Positions 16,139-25,271 are shown, numbered from the stretch's first letter. The stretch: 64,000 bases of DNA from a bacterium (GCA_016124195.1 WGOE01000002.1:666168-730167); one strand, 5' to 3'. The notes: a model not told the origin generated them from the sequence alone. A program made the numbers and translations.

Positions 16139-17070
16139 CGGTATGGGGCCAGGTTCTGGCATTTTTTGCAGCCTTGCTGCCGGGGACGGCGCCTACAGGG
16201 TTCAACGGCTATCTCGAGGCCGATTATGTCTATCTGGCGCCGCTCAGCGCCGGGCGGATCACCGAGATCGACGCGGCCGAGGGCGATCCGGTGCGGGAGG
16301 GGCAGGTGCTGGCCCGGCTGGACGATCAGGCGCAGGTGGCGGCTCTGTCCGGGGCCGAGGCGGCGGTGGCCCAAGCCAAGGCCAATCTGGAAAACCTGTC
16401 GACCGGCAGCCGCGAGGCCGAAATCGCCGTGATCCGCGCCAGCCTGCACAAGGCGCAGGCCGACCGCGATCTGGCAGAGGCCACGCTGGAGCGCACGCTG
16501 CAACTGTCGGGCCAGGGCCAGGTTTCGGCGGCCAAGGTCGATCAGGACCGCGCGGCGGCGCAAGCGGCGGGGGCACAGGTCGAACAACTGTCCGCGCAAT
16601 TGAATGTGGCGCAACTGCCGGCCCGCGATGCGCAGCGCACCGCGGCCGAGGCGGCGCTGGCCGTGGTGCAGGCCCAGGCTGATGCCGCGCGTATCGCATT
16701 GGCCGACCGGGTGCTGAAGGCGCCGATCTCGGGCGTGCTGGACCGCAGTTTCTATCAGGTGGGCGAGGTTGCGGCCTCGGGCGCGCCGGTGCTGGCGCTG
16801 TTCGATCCCGGCAAGATCAAGGCGATCTTTTTCGTGCCCGAAGCCGCGCGGGCGCAGATCGCCCCCGGCAAGCGCTTTGCCGTGACCTGCGATGGCTGTG
16901 CGGGCGGGCTTGCCACCGTCACCCGGCTTGCCTCGGAACCGCAATACACCCCGCCCATCCTTTACAGCCGCGACGAACGCGGTCGTCTGGTGTTTCGTGC
17001 CGAGGCGCTGGTCGAAGGCGTCAGCGGCCTGCAACCGGGCCAGCCTGTGACGCTGGAGCCCCTGCCGTGA
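16135..17070 (+). CDS. HlyD family secretion adaptor (YbhG-like)
   Basis: A 311-residue membrane fusion protein with an N-terminal hydrophobic segment (about 3-20), GYLEADYVYLAPLSAGRITE and the lipoyl half EGDPVREGQVLARLDDQAQ, a long Ala-rich coiled coil (about 75-190), and ADRVLKAPISGVLDRSFYQVGEV. It is the periplasmic adaptor for the ABC-2 exporter encoded next, an arrangement like ybhGFSR. It overlaps tetR by 4 bp and its stop overlaps the ATPase start (GTGA). Confidence 0.92.
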   Translation: MTVWGQVLAFFAALLPGTAPTGFNGYLEADYVYLAPLSAGRITEIDAAEGDPVREGQVLARLDDQAQVAALSGAEAAVAQAKANLENLSTGSREAEIAVIRASLHKAQADRDLAEATLERTLQLSGQGQVSAAKVDQDRAAAQAAGAQVEQLSAQLNVAQLPARDAQRTAAEAALAVVQAQADAARIALADRVLKAPISGVLDRSFYQVGEVAASGAPVLALFDPGKIKAIFFVPEAARAQIAPGKRFAVTCDGCAGGLATVTRLASEPQYTPPILYSRDERGRLVFRAEALVEGVSGLQPGQPVTLEPLP

Positions 17071-18002
17071 GCGATCTGGCCATCTCGGTCCGCGGGCTGA
17101 CCAAGGTCTTTGGCGGGCGCCGGGTGGTTGATGGTTTTGACATGGATGTGCCCAAGGGGGCGATCTATGGCTTCCTTGGGCCGAACGGGTCGGGCAAGAC
17201 CACGACGATCCGCATGATGTGCGGCCTGCTGACGCCGGAGGCGGGCGACGGCACCTGTCTTGGCTTTGACATCCTGCGCCAGAGCCAGGAGATCAAGGGG
17301 CGCGTGGGCTACATGACCCAGCGCTTCTCGCTTTACGAGGATCTGACGATCCGCGAGAACCTCGATTTCATCGGGCGCATGTACCGCATGAAGGACCGTG
17401 GCGCCCGCGTGGACCGCGCACTGGTCGATCTGGGCCTTGCGGAACGCGCGGGCCAACTGGCGGGCAGCCTGTCGGGCGGCTGGAAGCAGCGCCTGAGCCT
17501 TGCAGCCTGCATGCTCCACGAGCCCGAACTTCTGATGCTGGATGAACCAACCGCCGGCGTCGACCCCAAGGCGCGCCGCGATTTCTGGGACGAAATCCGC
17601 CGGCTGAGCGCGCGCGGCGTCACGGTTCTGGTCTCGACCCATTACATGGACGAGGCGGTGCAATGCGATTTCATCGCCTATATCGCCTATGGCAGGAAGC
17701 TGATCTCTGGCACGCCCAAGGACATTCCGCGCCTGGTGGGCCTGCAGACCTGGGTGGTGGAGGCGGGCGAGGTCGGCACGCTCGAGGCCGCGCTGAAGGC
17801 CGATCCCGACGTGGCGCAGGTCGCGCGCTTTGGCGCGATGCTGCATGTGTCGGGCACCGACGAGGCCCGGCTGGAAGCGGTGCGCCAGCGCCATCCCGGC
17901 CAGTGGCAAAAGCTGGACGGCGGGCTGGAAGAGGCCTTCATCTGGCTCATGTCGGGCGCGCAGGACAATTTTGCCGGGCCGGCCGCCAGAGGTGGCGCGT
18001 GA
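17067..18002 (+). CDS. ABC-2 type exporter ATP-binding protein (YbhF/CcmA-like)
   Basis: A 311-residue ATPase with Walker A GPNGSGKTTT (about 33-42), Q-loop YMTQRFSLYEDLTI, signature LSGGWKQRLSLA, Walker B LLMLDEPTAGVDPKARRDFW and switch His in VSTHYMDEA. It drives the permease encoded next. The start is GTG at 17067, in a GTGA overlap with the adaptor gene. The C-terminal 80 residues are the small accessory domain common to drug-exporting ABC-2 ATPases. Confidence 0.94.
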   Translation: MSDLAISVRGLTKVFGGRRVVDGFDMDVPKGAIYGFLGPNGSGKTTTIRMMCGLLTPEAGDGTCLGFDILRQSQEIKGRVGYMTQRFSLYEDLTIRENLDFIGRMYRMKDRGARVDRALVDLGLAERAGQLAGSLSGGWKQRLSLAACMLHEPELLMLDEPTAGVDPKARRDFWDEIRRLSARGVTVLVSTHYMDEAVQCDFIAYIAYGRKLISGTPKDIPRLVGLQTWVVEAGEVGTLEAALKADPDVAQVARFGAMLHVSGTDEARLEAVRQRHPGQWQKLDGGLEEAFIWLMSGAQDNFAGPAARGGA

Positions 18003-19129
18003 CCCTCTCGCTTGCGCGGCTCTGGGCGGTTCTGGTGAAGGAATTCATCCAGATGCGCCGTGACAAGGTGACCTTCGTCATGATGATCGGCCTGCCGATC
18101 ATGCAGTTGATCATCTTCGGCTTTGCGATCAATTCCGACCCGCGCCACCTGCCCACGCTGGTCGAGATGGCCGACACCGGCCCCCTGACGCGGGCGGTGC
18201 TCGAAGGGATGCGGACCTCGGATTATTTCGAGTTTCAGGGTGTTGTGACCTCGCCCGCCGCGGGGGACCGCGCGCTGCGGGACGGGTCGGCCAATTTCGT
18301 CGTGGTCATCCCCAAGGGGTTCGAGCGCGATGTGATGCGCGGCCTGCGCCCGGCGCTGCTGCTGTCGGCGGATGCGAGCGACCCTTCCGCCTCGGGGGCG
18401 GCGGTGGCGGCCCTGGGCGGCATCGTGGACCAGGCGGTGGCCGATACGCTGGCGGGCCCGCTGGCGCAAAAGGCGGCCAGCCCCGCGCCGGTGCAGGTGA
18501 CCATCCACAAGGAGTACAACCCCGAGGGCCGCACCTCGACCAACATCGTGCCGGGGCTTCTGGCCATCATCATGTCGATGACCATGGTGATGATCACCGC
18601 CGTGGCCATCGTGCGCGAAAGCGAGCGCGGCACGATGGAGGCGCTGATCGCCACGCCGGTCCGCCCGGCCGAGGTGATGGTGGGCAAGATCGCCCCCTAT
18701 ATCCTTGTGGGATATGTCCAGACGGCGGTGTTCCTGCTGGCGGCGCTCTGGGTGTTTCGGGTGCCGTTCCTGGGCAGCTGGTGGGCCTTCTTTGCCGGCT
18801 TCAACCTGTTCATCGTGGCCAATCTGGCGCTGGGGTTCCTGATCTCGACGCTTTCGCGCAACCAGATGCAGGCGATGCAGCTGTCGTTCTTTTCGCTGAT
18901 GCCCTCGATCCTGCTGTCGGGATTCATGTTCCCCTTCGCCGGGATGCCGCCTTGGGCGCAGGCGATAGGCTCGGCCATCCCGGCCACGCATTTCCTTCGC
19001 CTGACGCGCAAGGTGATGCTGAAGGGCGCAGGGATCGCCGATGTGACGCAGGACATGGCTGGGATCGCAGCCATCATGGCGGTGATCGTGGCGGCCGCCC
19101 TGCTGCGCTATCGCCAGACGCTGGATTGA
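17999..19129 (+). CDS. ABC-2 type exporter permease
   Basis: A 376-residue YbhR/YhhJ-like permease: first helix after KEFIQMRRDKVTF (MMIGLPIMQLIIFGFAI), a large extracytoplasmic domain (about 45-165), then five helices (e.g. IVPGLLAIIMSMTMVMITAVAI, VGYVQTAVFLLAALWVF, LSFFSLMPSILLSGFMFPFAGM) and the family feature ESERGTMEALIATPVRPAE. It starts with GTG at 17999, overlapping the ATPase stop by 4 bp. It presumably exports a drug or lipid-like compound sensed by the TetR protein. A family A repeat follows the stop. Confidence 0.92.
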   Translation: MTLSLARLWAVLVKEFIQMRRDKVTFVMMIGLPIMQLIIFGFAINSDPRHLPTLVEMADTGPLTRAVLEGMRTSDYFEFQGVVTSPAAGDRALRDGSANFVVVIPKGFERDVMRGLRPALLLSADASDPSASGAAVAALGGIVDQAVADTLAGPLAQKAASPAPVQVTIHKEYNPEGRTSTNIVPGLLAIIMSMTMVMITAVAIVRESERGTMEALIATPVRPAEVMVGKIAPYILVGYVQTAVFLLAALWVFRVPFLGSWWAFFAGFNLFIVANLALGFLISTLSRNQMQAMQLSFFSLMPSILLSGFMFPFAGMPPWAQAIGSAIPATHFLRLTRKVMLKGAGIADVTQDMAGIAAIMAVIVAAALLRYRQTLD

Positions 19130-19143
19130 GGCGTGGCACGCGG

Positions 19144-19196
19144 GCGGGGGCCGACCCCCGCACCCCCGGAGTATTTTCACCCGGATGAAGAGGGGG
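19144..19196 (+). repeat. Intergenic repeat family A, copy 2
   Basis: Hairpin GCGGGGG (19144-19150), loop CCGA, CCCCCGC (19155-19161), then CCCCCGGAGTATTTTC and GGATGAAGAGG. It follows the ABC-2 permease gene and may be its terminator. The rest of the gene-free stretch 19130-19614 holds only the promoter region of the next operon. Confidence 0.78.
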
Positions 19197-19433
19197 GCCG
19201 GGGTCCTTCGACCCGTATCGCTGCGCGAGTCGGGGGCGGCGGCGCGGCGCTTCTGTCGGCGTTTGCAGCGCCGCCGGCGCGGTGGTCGGGCCCTGCCCAA
19301 TTTGCGGGCCGGCAATAAAATTGAGTACGTGTGCAAAATGTCGCCGGATCGCGGAAAAGCGGCGTTTTTTCCCGGATCGAGACATGTGTGATCAAAATAT
19401 CCGGGCGGCGCATTCAGGTTTGTAACAGCCCAG

Positions 19434-19464
19434 TTGACACCATGGCCCGGAGACGGAGTAAGCT
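19434..19464 (+). promoter_or_regulatory. Candidate promoter of the polyamine-type ABC operon
   Basis: A consensus -35 box TTGACA (19434-19439) is followed after 19 bp by TAAGCT (19459-19464); shifting the -10 to AGTAAG gives 17 bp. About 150 bp of untranslated leader would precede the GTG at 19615. Confidence 0.55.
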
Positions 19465-19614
19465 TTCGCAGGGGAAACGGAAGAACGGTCGCAAATCTGT
19501 CATGCGGCGGGTCTACCTAATTCCTGCTGGAACGGGGCGGGTCTGCGTGAAACGGGCCAACCAACGAGCTTCGGTCAAAATCCGCGCAAGCGGAGCAACA
19601 AAGGGAGACCTGAC

Positions 19615-20742
19615 GTGACGAACGACAAGACCATCAGCCGCCGTGGCTTCATCAAGACCACGGTTGCGGGCGTGGGGGCACTGGCTGCCCCGGCGTTGAT
19701 TTCTTCCAAGGCGCTGGCCTCTTCGGGCGAGCTGAACTTCACCGGCTGGGCCGGTTATCCCGACCTGAAGGACAAGGTTTTCCCGGCCTTCAACAAGGCC
19801 ACCGGCATCACCGTGAACTTCACCGAACTGCCCGACCAGGACGCGATGTTCGCGCAGGCCAAGGTGGCGCTGCAATCGGGCGGCATCGACATGATCGAGC
19901 CGACGATCGACCGTTGGGGCGGCTGGAATTCGAACGGGCTGTTGCAGGCCTGGGATCCGGCCAAGCTGGCGATGGACAACTATCTGCCGGGCCTCGCCGA
20001 TGGCGCTGCGGGCACCCGCAGCCGGGACAAGGACGGCAAGCTGTTCTACGTGCCGTCGAACTGGGGCACCGAGGCGCTGGTCGCCAACGTGAAGGACGCC
20101 AAGCTGTCCTCGCCGCCCTCGATCGGCGACCTGTTCAACCCGGAAAACCAGATCGTGGTGCGCCCGCATTCGGCGCTGGTCGCCGCCGGCCGCTGGCTCG
20201 AAGCCCAGGGCAAGCTGCCGCGGCCGTGGCTCGACAGCTACACCGACATGGGGGCCATGACCCAGCTTTGGGACATGGCGCTTGATTTCGCGATCAAGAA
20301 CAAGGGCAATGTCGTACAGTGGTGGTCGGGCGAGAATGACGCCCATGCGGGCTTTGTCGCCAATGGCGCGACACTGGGCCAGTGCTGGGATTCGACCGGC
20401 TACAACCTGCGCAACGACGGCTACAAGTACATCGCCCCGGCCGAAGGCGCCATCGCCTGGCACCAGGGCTTTGTCTGCATGAAGAACGCGGTCAACGTCG
20501 ATCAGGCGCATGAACTGGCCAAGTTCGTCTCGACCCCGGAAGGTGCGGCGCTCTGGGCCACGGCCTTCTCGTCGAACCCGGTGGGCAAGGGTGCCGCCGC
20601 CATGCTCAAGCCCGATGTCGCGGCCTATTACTCGGGCACCTTCGACGATGCGGCGCTGGCCAAGCTGTGGTGGTGGCCCGACCAGTCGGCCGAATTCATC
20701 GCCAAGCGCGGCGAATATGCCGACAAGTACAAAGCGGCCTGA
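19615..20742 (+). CDS. Tat-exported extracellular solute-binding protein (PotD-like)
   Basis: A 375-residue binding protein of the spermidine/putrescine (PotD) class. The N-terminus carries a twin-arginine signal (SRRGFIKTT, hydrophobic stretch, ALA cleavage region near residue 35), so it should be exported folded. Start is GTG 19615 with GGGAGACC upstream. The mature chain shows NFTGWAGYPDLKDKVFPAFN, SGGIDMIEPTIDRWGGWNSN, VPSNWGTEALVAN and VVQWWSGENDAHAGFVANGA. It delivers a cationic or amine-type solute to the importer encoded downstream; the exact ligand cannot be told. A 10-bp intercistronic hairpin separates it from the ATPase gene. Confidence 0.9.
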   Translation: MTNDKTISRRGFIKTTVAGVGALAAPALISSKALASSGELNFTGWAGYPDLKDKVFPAFNKATGITVNFTELPDQDAMFAQAKVALQSGGIDMIEPTIDRWGGWNSNGLLQAWDPAKLAMDNYLPGLADGAAGTRSRDKDGKLFYVPSNWGTEALVANVKDAKLSSPPSIGDLFNPENQIVVRPHSALVAAGRWLEAQGKLPRPWLDSYTDMGAMTQLWDMALDFAIKNKGNVVQWWSGENDAHAGFVANGATLGQCWDSTGYNLRNDGYKYIAPAEGAIAWHQGFVCMKNAVNVDQAHELAKFVSTPEGAALWATAFSSNPVGKGAAAMLKPDVAAYYSGTFDDAALAKLWWWPDQSAEFIAKRGEYADKYKAA

Positions 20743-20762
20743 TCAGCCGGCACAGGACGTTG

Positions 20763-20785
20763 CGCCGGGCCCTTTGGGCCCGGCG
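20763..20785. promoter_or_regulatory. Intercistronic stem-loop between binding protein and ATPase genes
   Basis: CGCCGGGCCC (20763-20772), loop TTT, GGGCCCGGCG (20776-20785): a perfect 10-bp stem without a following T-run. Such structures after binding-protein genes usually protect the upstream mRNA and lower expression of the transporter genes. Confidence 0.7.
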
Positions 20786-20839
20786 TGGCATTAGCGCCAG
20801 ACAAAAATAACAAACGACCAACAGGGGACCGACCAACCG

Positions 20840-21922
20840 ATGAGCGCCGGGATTGAACTGGATGATGTCTGCTGCGATTTCGGCAGCTTTCGCGCCGTAG
20901 ACCATGTGAATGTCTCGATCCAGCCGGGGGAGTTCTTTTCCTTCCTCGGGCCGTCGGGCTGTGGCAAGACCACGATCCTGCGCATGATTTCGGGATTCAC
21001 CGACCCTTCTGCCGGCATGATCCGCATCGGCGGCAAGGACATGAAGGGCCAGCGCCCGAACCAGCGCCCCACCGCGCTGATCTTTCAGAACCTCGCCCTG
21101 TTTCCGCTGATGCCGATCTGGGAGAACATCGCCTTCGGTCTGGAAGTGCGCGGTGTGGCCAAGGCCGAACGGCGCGCCAAGGCCGAAGAGTTGTTGCGCC
21201 TTGTCGATCTGCCCGATGCGGCCGACAAGATGGTCAGCCAGCTGTCGGGCGGCCAGAAGCAGCGCGTGGCGATTGCGCGCGCGCTGGCGGTGGAGCCTTC
21301 GGTGATGCTTTTGGACGAACCCCTTTCGGCGCTCGACCTCAAGCTGCGCCAGCACATGCGGGCCGAACTGCGCGCCATTCAAAAGCGCACCGGCGTGACC
21401 TTCATCTACATCACCCACGATCAGGGCGAAGCTTTGGCCATGTCGGACCGGGTCGGAGTGATGAGCCAGGGCCGCCTGCAGCAGGTCGCCAACCCGCGTG
21501 ACATATACAACAACCCGACCAATGGCTTTGTCGCCTCTTTCGTTGGCGAAAACAACATCTTCACCGGCACGGTGGGCTCTGAGGCCGCAGGCTTCGCCCG
21601 TTTTGAAACCCCGCATGGCGCCTTCCGCGCGCGGGCCAATGTGCAGGGCGGGCGCGATCTGAAACTTTATGTCCGGCCCGAGCATACCCTCATTTCAGCC
21701 GTGCCGGGGTTGGAGAACAGCCTTCCCGTCACCGTCACCGACGTTGCCTTCGAGGGCAACTTCATCTCGGTCCATGCCGTGTCGCAATCGGGCGCCACGC
21801 TTCTGGCGGAACTGCGCAACGATGGCAGCGTGGCGATCCCCGCGCCGGGCGATGCGCTGCACATGAGCTTCGCCGCAGAAAACGCCTCGATCCTGCCGGA
21901 TGGTCTGGTCCGGGGAGAATAG
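20840..21922 (+). CDS. Polyamine-type ABC importer ATP-binding protein (PotA-like)
   Basis: A 360-residue ATPase with Walker A GPSGCGKTTILR, Q-loop IFQNLALFPLMPIWENIAF, signature LSGGQKQRVAIARALA, Walker B VMLLDEPLSALDLKLR and H-loop ITHDQGEALAMSDR, followed by a C-terminal TOBE domain (about 280-360) with RPEHTLISA. It energises the two permeases that follow. Operon order binding protein-ATPase-permease-permease matches Pot-like clusters in Rhodobacterales. Confidence 0.93.
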   Translation: MSAGIELDDVCCDFGSFRAVDHVNVSIQPGEFFSFLGPSGCGKTTILRMISGFTDPSAGMIRIGGKDMKGQRPNQRPTALIFQNLALFPLMPIWENIAFGLEVRGVAKAERRAKAEELLRLVDLPDAADKMVSQLSGGQKQRVAIARALAVEPSVMLLDEPLSALDLKLRQHMRAELRAIQKRTGVTFIYITHDQGEALAMSDRVGVMSQGRLQQVANPRDIYNNPTNGFVASFVGENNIFTGTVGSEAAGFARFETPHGAFRARANVQGGRDLKLYVRPEHTLISAVPGLENSLPVTVTDVAFEGNFISVHAVSQSGATLLAELRNDGSVAIPAPGDALHMSFAAENASILPDGLVRGE

Positions 21923-21925
21923 GGC

Positions 21926-22849
21926 ATGAGCGAACTTCTGCGCCGTTACGGCCCGACCCTGACCGGAGCTTTCGTTCTGCTTACGGCGTTCTGGCTGTTG
22001 ATGCTGGTCATCCTGCCCAATGTCACCCTGTTCGAGGCCAGCTTCCGGCCCTATCTGCCGGTGACAGAGGTGGGCGGGCCAAAGGATTTCTACTCCTTCG
22101 GCAACTACATGAAATTCTTTGCCAACAGCACCGACACAGACATCTTCGGATTCAACCTGCCGGTGCCGATCCATGTGAAGATCTTCTTCGGGACGATCTA
22201 TTTTTCGACCCTGGTGACCTTCATCACCTTCGTCATCGCCTATCCGCTGGCCTTCTATCTGGCCAAGGTGGTCACGCCGAAATCATTGCCGACGCTGTTT
22301 TTGCTGCTTTTCGTGCCGATGTGGGTGTCAGAGGTGCTGCGGTCCTTCGCGTGGTGGCTGATCCTGGCCTACAAGGGGCCGCTCAATGCGGTGTTGCAGG
22401 GGGTGGGGATCCTTGATGCGCCGGTGCGCTGGATCTCGGGCTATCGGGCGATCATCATCGGCCTCGTCTATACCTATGTGCTGTTCATGGTCTTTCCGAT
22501 CTACAATGCGATCCAGTCGCTTGACACCAACCAGATCGAGGCGGCGCAGGATCTGGGCAGCCCGTGGTGGCGCACGCATTGGCGGGTGATCCTGCCCCAT
22601 GCCAAGCCGGGCATCGCCTCGGGGTCGGTCATCGTCTTCATGCTGGCGGCGGGGTCGCTGCTGGTGCCGGCACTTCTGGGCTCGCCCACGTCGCTGTGGT
22701 TCACCCAGACCATCCAGCAATGGATGCTCGAGGCGCAGGACTGGAACACCGGGGCGGCCTATGCCTTCCTGTTCCTGATCCTGTGCACCTGCTTCGTGTC
22801 GCTGGTCATGTGGCTGTTCAAAGTGCAACTTACCGATATTGCGAAATAA
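21926..22849 (+). CDS. Polyamine-type ABC importer permease (PotB-like)
   Basis: A 307-residue inner-membrane permease with about six helices, including an N-terminal one (LTGAFVLLTAFWLLMLVILPN). The EAA loop reads IEAAQDLGSPWWRTHWRVILPHAKPGI (about 205-231), which contacts the ATPase. A long first periplasmic loop (SFRPYLPVTEVGG and on) is typical for PotB-like proteins. It starts 3 bp after the ATPase stop and is followed 15 bp later by the second permease. Confidence 0.92.
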   Translation: MSELLRRYGPTLTGAFVLLTAFWLLMLVILPNVTLFEASFRPYLPVTEVGGPKDFYSFGNYMKFFANSTDTDIFGFNLPVPIHVKIFFGTIYFSTLVTFITFVIAYPLAFYLAKVVTPKSLPTLFLLLFVPMWVSEVLRSFAWWLILAYKGPLNAVLQGVGILDAPVRWISGYRAIIIGLVYTYVLFMVFPIYNAIQSLDTNQIEAAQDLGSPWWRTHWRVILPHAKPGIASGSVIVFMLAAGSLLVPALLGSPTSLWFTQTIQQWMLEAQDWNTGAAYAFLFLILCTCFVSLVMWLFKVQLTDIAK

Positions 22850-22864
22850 GGGGGAGGGCGAGAC

Positions 22865-23704
22865 ATGGACGACAAGATGCGCCGGACCCTGTACAACATC
22901 TACATGGGGCTGTTTCTGGTCTACCTTCTGGTGCCCCTGGGGCTGATGGGGGGCGCGGCCTTCAACGACAGCCGGCTGCCCTCGGTCTATCCCTGGAAGG
23001 GGCTGACCGACCGCTGGTTCATCGAGCTGTGGAACGACAGCACGATGTGGACCTCGTTTGCCAACACGATCCTCGTGGCGCTGGCGGTGGTGGCACTGGC
23101 GGTGCCGATCGGCACGGCCTCGGCGATCCTTGTAAACTCGATCTCGGGGCGGGTGCGCTCGGTGCTTTACGGCATCATGGTGGCGCCGGTTCTGGCGCCG
23201 GGGGCGGTGATCGGCATTTCGACCATCCTGTTCTGGAACAAGCTGAGCGTGCCAACCGGCCTGCATCTGTCGGTTCTGGGCCAGGTCAGCTATATCGCGG
23301 CTTTCGTGATGCTGATGGTGCTGGCCCGGCTGCAAAGCTTCGATCAGAACCTGGAAGAGGCCGCACTTGACCTCGGCGCCAGCCACGGCCAGGTGATGCG
23401 TCGCATCCTGTTGCCGCATCTTTATCCAGCCATCGGGGCAGGGGCCGCGATTTCCTTCTTCCAGTCGATCGAGAACTTCAACGTCACCCTGTTCACGCGC
23501 GGCACGTCCCAGACGCTGACGGTCTATGTGTTTTCCAAAGTGCGCTCGGGCGTTACGCCCTCGATCAACGCGCTCGCGCTGCTGTTGATCATCGCGACCT
23601 TGTCAGCGGCGCTGCTCTATGAGGTGCGGCGGCGCAGGCTGGCCGCGGTCGAGGCGGCGCGCGAGGCCGAAGCCCGCCGCGCCGAAGAGGCCGGCGTCCT
23701 GTAA
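22865..23704 (+). CDS. Polyamine-type ABC importer permease (PotC-like)
   Basis: A 279-residue permease with six predicted helices. The EAA loop is LEEAALDLGASHGQVMRRIL (about 163-182), and FFQSIENFNVTLFTRG shows the family FxxS.DNF.V..F-type motif found in PotC and related permeases. The C-terminus is unusually charged (RRRRLAAVEAAREAEARRAE), likely a cytoplasmic helix. It ends the operon; a strong hairpin follows at 23714-23735. Confidence 0.92.
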   Translation: MDDKMRRTLYNIYMGLFLVYLLVPLGLMGGAAFNDSRLPSVYPWKGLTDRWFIELWNDSTMWTSFANTILVALAVVALAVPIGTASAILVNSISGRVRSVLYGIMVAPVLAPGAVIGISTILFWNKLSVPTGLHLSVLGQVSYIAAFVMLMVLARLQSFDQNLEEAALDLGASHGQVMRRILLPHLYPAIGAGAAISFFQSIENFNVTLFTRGTSQTLTVYVFSKVRSGVTPSINALALLLIIATLSAALLYEVRRRRLAAVEAAREAEARRAEEAGVL

Positions 23705-23713
23705 CCAAGCAAA

Positions 23714-23735
23714 GGGGGCGCCCCGCGGCGCCCCC
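23714..23735. terminator. Bidirectional terminator hairpin between convergent operons
   Basis: GGGGGCGCC (23714-23722), loop CCGC, GGCGCCCCC (23727-23735): perfect 9-bp G/C stem between the polyamine-type operon (ends 23704, plus) and the amino-acid-type operon (ends 23758, minus). There is no long T-run on either side, so termination may be only partly intrinsic. Confidence 0.7.
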
Positions 23736-23757
23736 GTTCAGACAACGGTAGTGCGTT

Positions 23758-24534
23758 TCATGCAGTGCGGTTGGGGACCCGGCTTTCGAACCAGCGGAAC
23801 AGCAGGACGATGCAGGCCGTGATCAGCATATAGGCGACGGCCAGCAGCAAGAGCGGTTCATACACGATCAGCGTGTCGCGCCGCACCCGGCCCGCCACAT
23901 CATAGATGTCCATGATCGTGATGGTCGAGATCAGCGGCGTCGATTTCAGTTGCAGCACCGTTTCGCCGCCGATGGTAGGCAGCACGCGCTGAATGGCCTG
24001 AGGCAGCCAGATCCGGCGGAACATGGTGAAGGCCGGCATGCCCATCGACTTCGCGGCCTCAAGCTGGCCATGCGGCACGCCCTTGAAGGCGCTGCGCATC
24101 ACCTCGCCCTCATAGCCCGCCACCGACAGCGACAAGGCCACGACCGCATAGGGCCAGGCCTGCCGCAGGATCGGCCACAGGGCGGACTCGCGGATCCACG
24201 GGATCGAGGGGAACAGCGAGCCTATGCCGTAATACAGCATCCAGATCTGCAAAAGCAGGGGCGTGCCCCGGATGATCGAACAAAAGACGCGTGCGGGCCA
24301 AGCCAGCCAGGCCGGTCCCGCGGCCTGGGCAAAGCCGATCGGGATCGCCAGCATCATTCCCACGACCATGGTCACCACCAGTACCCAGATCGTCTGCCAC
24401 AGGCCCTGCACGATCATGGCCTGATATTTGGGCTTGGCCAGCCAATCCCACTGCAGGCTCCACGCACACCAGGTCACGATGGCGGCTGCCAGCAGGATCA
24501 GAAAGACGCGGTGCGGTTTCAGAAACTCGCGCAT
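23758..24534 (-). CDS. Polar amino-acid-type ABC importer permease (HisM-like)
   Basis: A 258-residue permease. Helices include FLILLAAAIVTWCAWSL and TIWVLVVTMVVGMMLAIPIGF, and the HisMQ-type signature GTPLLLQIWMLYYGI and EAA loop LEAAKSMGMPAFTMFRRIWLP are present. It pairs with the preceding permease to form the membrane channel of a family 3 binding-protein importer. The ATG at 24534 shares one base with the stop of the upstream permease (TGATG). A longer reading of this frame upstream runs antisense-like through the first permease gene and is not used. Confidence 0.93.
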   Translation of the reverse strand: MREFLKPHRVFLILLAAAIVTWCAWSLQWDWLAKPKYQAMIVQGLWQTIWVLVVTMVVGMMLAIPIGFAQAAGPAWLAWPARVFCSIIRGTPLLLQIWMLYYGIGSLFPSIPWIRESALWPILRQAWPYAVVALSLSVAGYEGEVMRSAFKGVPHGQLEAAKSMGMPAFTMFRRIWLPQAIQRVLPTIGGETVLQLKSTPLISTITIMDIYDVAGRVRRDTLIVYEPLLLLAVAYMLITACIVLLFRWFESRVPNRTA

Positions 24535-25271
24535 CAGACCCTCACCTCGCGCTGACCGCGCCGCGCCCATTTCTCGATCCGGTGGATCAGAAAGGTCGAA
24601 GTCAGCGAGATGCACATGTAAAGCACCATGGCGGCCGGATAAAACACGAAGAAGGCCTTGGTCGAGGCCGAAGCCTGTGCCGTAGCCTTTGTCAGTTCGG
24701 TAAAGCCGATGACGGCCAGAAGGGCGGTGTCCTTGGTGGCGTTGAGCCACAGGTTGGCCAGGCCCGGCAGGGCGCTTACGGTCATCAGGGGCAGGGTGAT
24801 GCGGCGGGCCATCAGCCCGGGCGGCATGCCCATGGCGCGCGCGGCCTCGATCTGGCCGGCCGGCACCGCGAGGATGCCGCCCCGGATCACCTCGGTCTGA
24901 TAGGCGCCCTGCACGACGCCCAGAACCGCGATGCCGGTCAGGATGGGCGATACGACGACCCGCCCGAAGCCCCAGGCCAGAAGCGCCTGGTTCAAAAGGC
25001 CGGTGAAGGCGTAGTAAAGGATCAGGATCAGCACCAGTTCCGGCACCGCCCGCACCAGCGTGGTATAGGTTGCCAGAAGGTCCTTGAGGATCGGTCCGCC
25101 GTAAAGCTTGCCGAAGGCGCCGCCAATCCCGATGACAAAGCCCAAGGCATAGGCGCCAAGGGCGATGACAATCGAATTCCCGAGGCCCCAGACGAGGGTT
25201 GCCCCCCACCCGCAATCTCCAAAGCCCAGAAGCTCAAGCGCGGGGATCTGTGCGGGCGGGGGGCAGGTCAT
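24534..25271 (-). CDS. Polar amino-acid-type ABC importer permease (HisQ-like)
   Basis: A 245-residue permease with about five helices, the HisMQ signature TTLVRAVPELVLILILYYAF and the EAA loop IEAARAMGMPPGLMARRITLPLM. It starts at the base where the binding-protein stop ends (TAATG), showing tight coupling. Together with the next permease it should import an amino acid, opine or similar small amine; specificity cannot be read from the sequence. Confidence 0.93.
   Translation of the reverse strand: MTCPPPAQIPALELLGFGDCGWGATLVWGLGNSIVIALGAYALGFVIGIGGAFGKLYGGPILKDLLATYTTLVRAVPELVLILILYYAFTGLLNQALLAWGFGRVVVSPILTGIAVLGVVQGAYQTEVIRGGILAVPAGQIEAARAMGMPPGLMARRITLPLMTVSALPGLANLWLNATKDTALLAVIGFTELTKATAQASASTKAFFVFYPAAMVLYMCISLTSTFLIHRIEKWARRGQREVRV

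Noticed and set aside
19331..19618. Plus-strand open frame of 95 codons before the binding-protein gene
   Set aside because: It spans the promoter, lacks a ribosome-binding site, and its residue content looks like noncoding GC-rich DNA.
22328..23419. Long minus-strand open frames opposite the ABC and other operons (for example 22328-23419, 56408-58816)
   Set aside because: They are shadows of high-GC coding genes on the plus strand, rich in His, Gln, Arg and Gly, with no domain signal.
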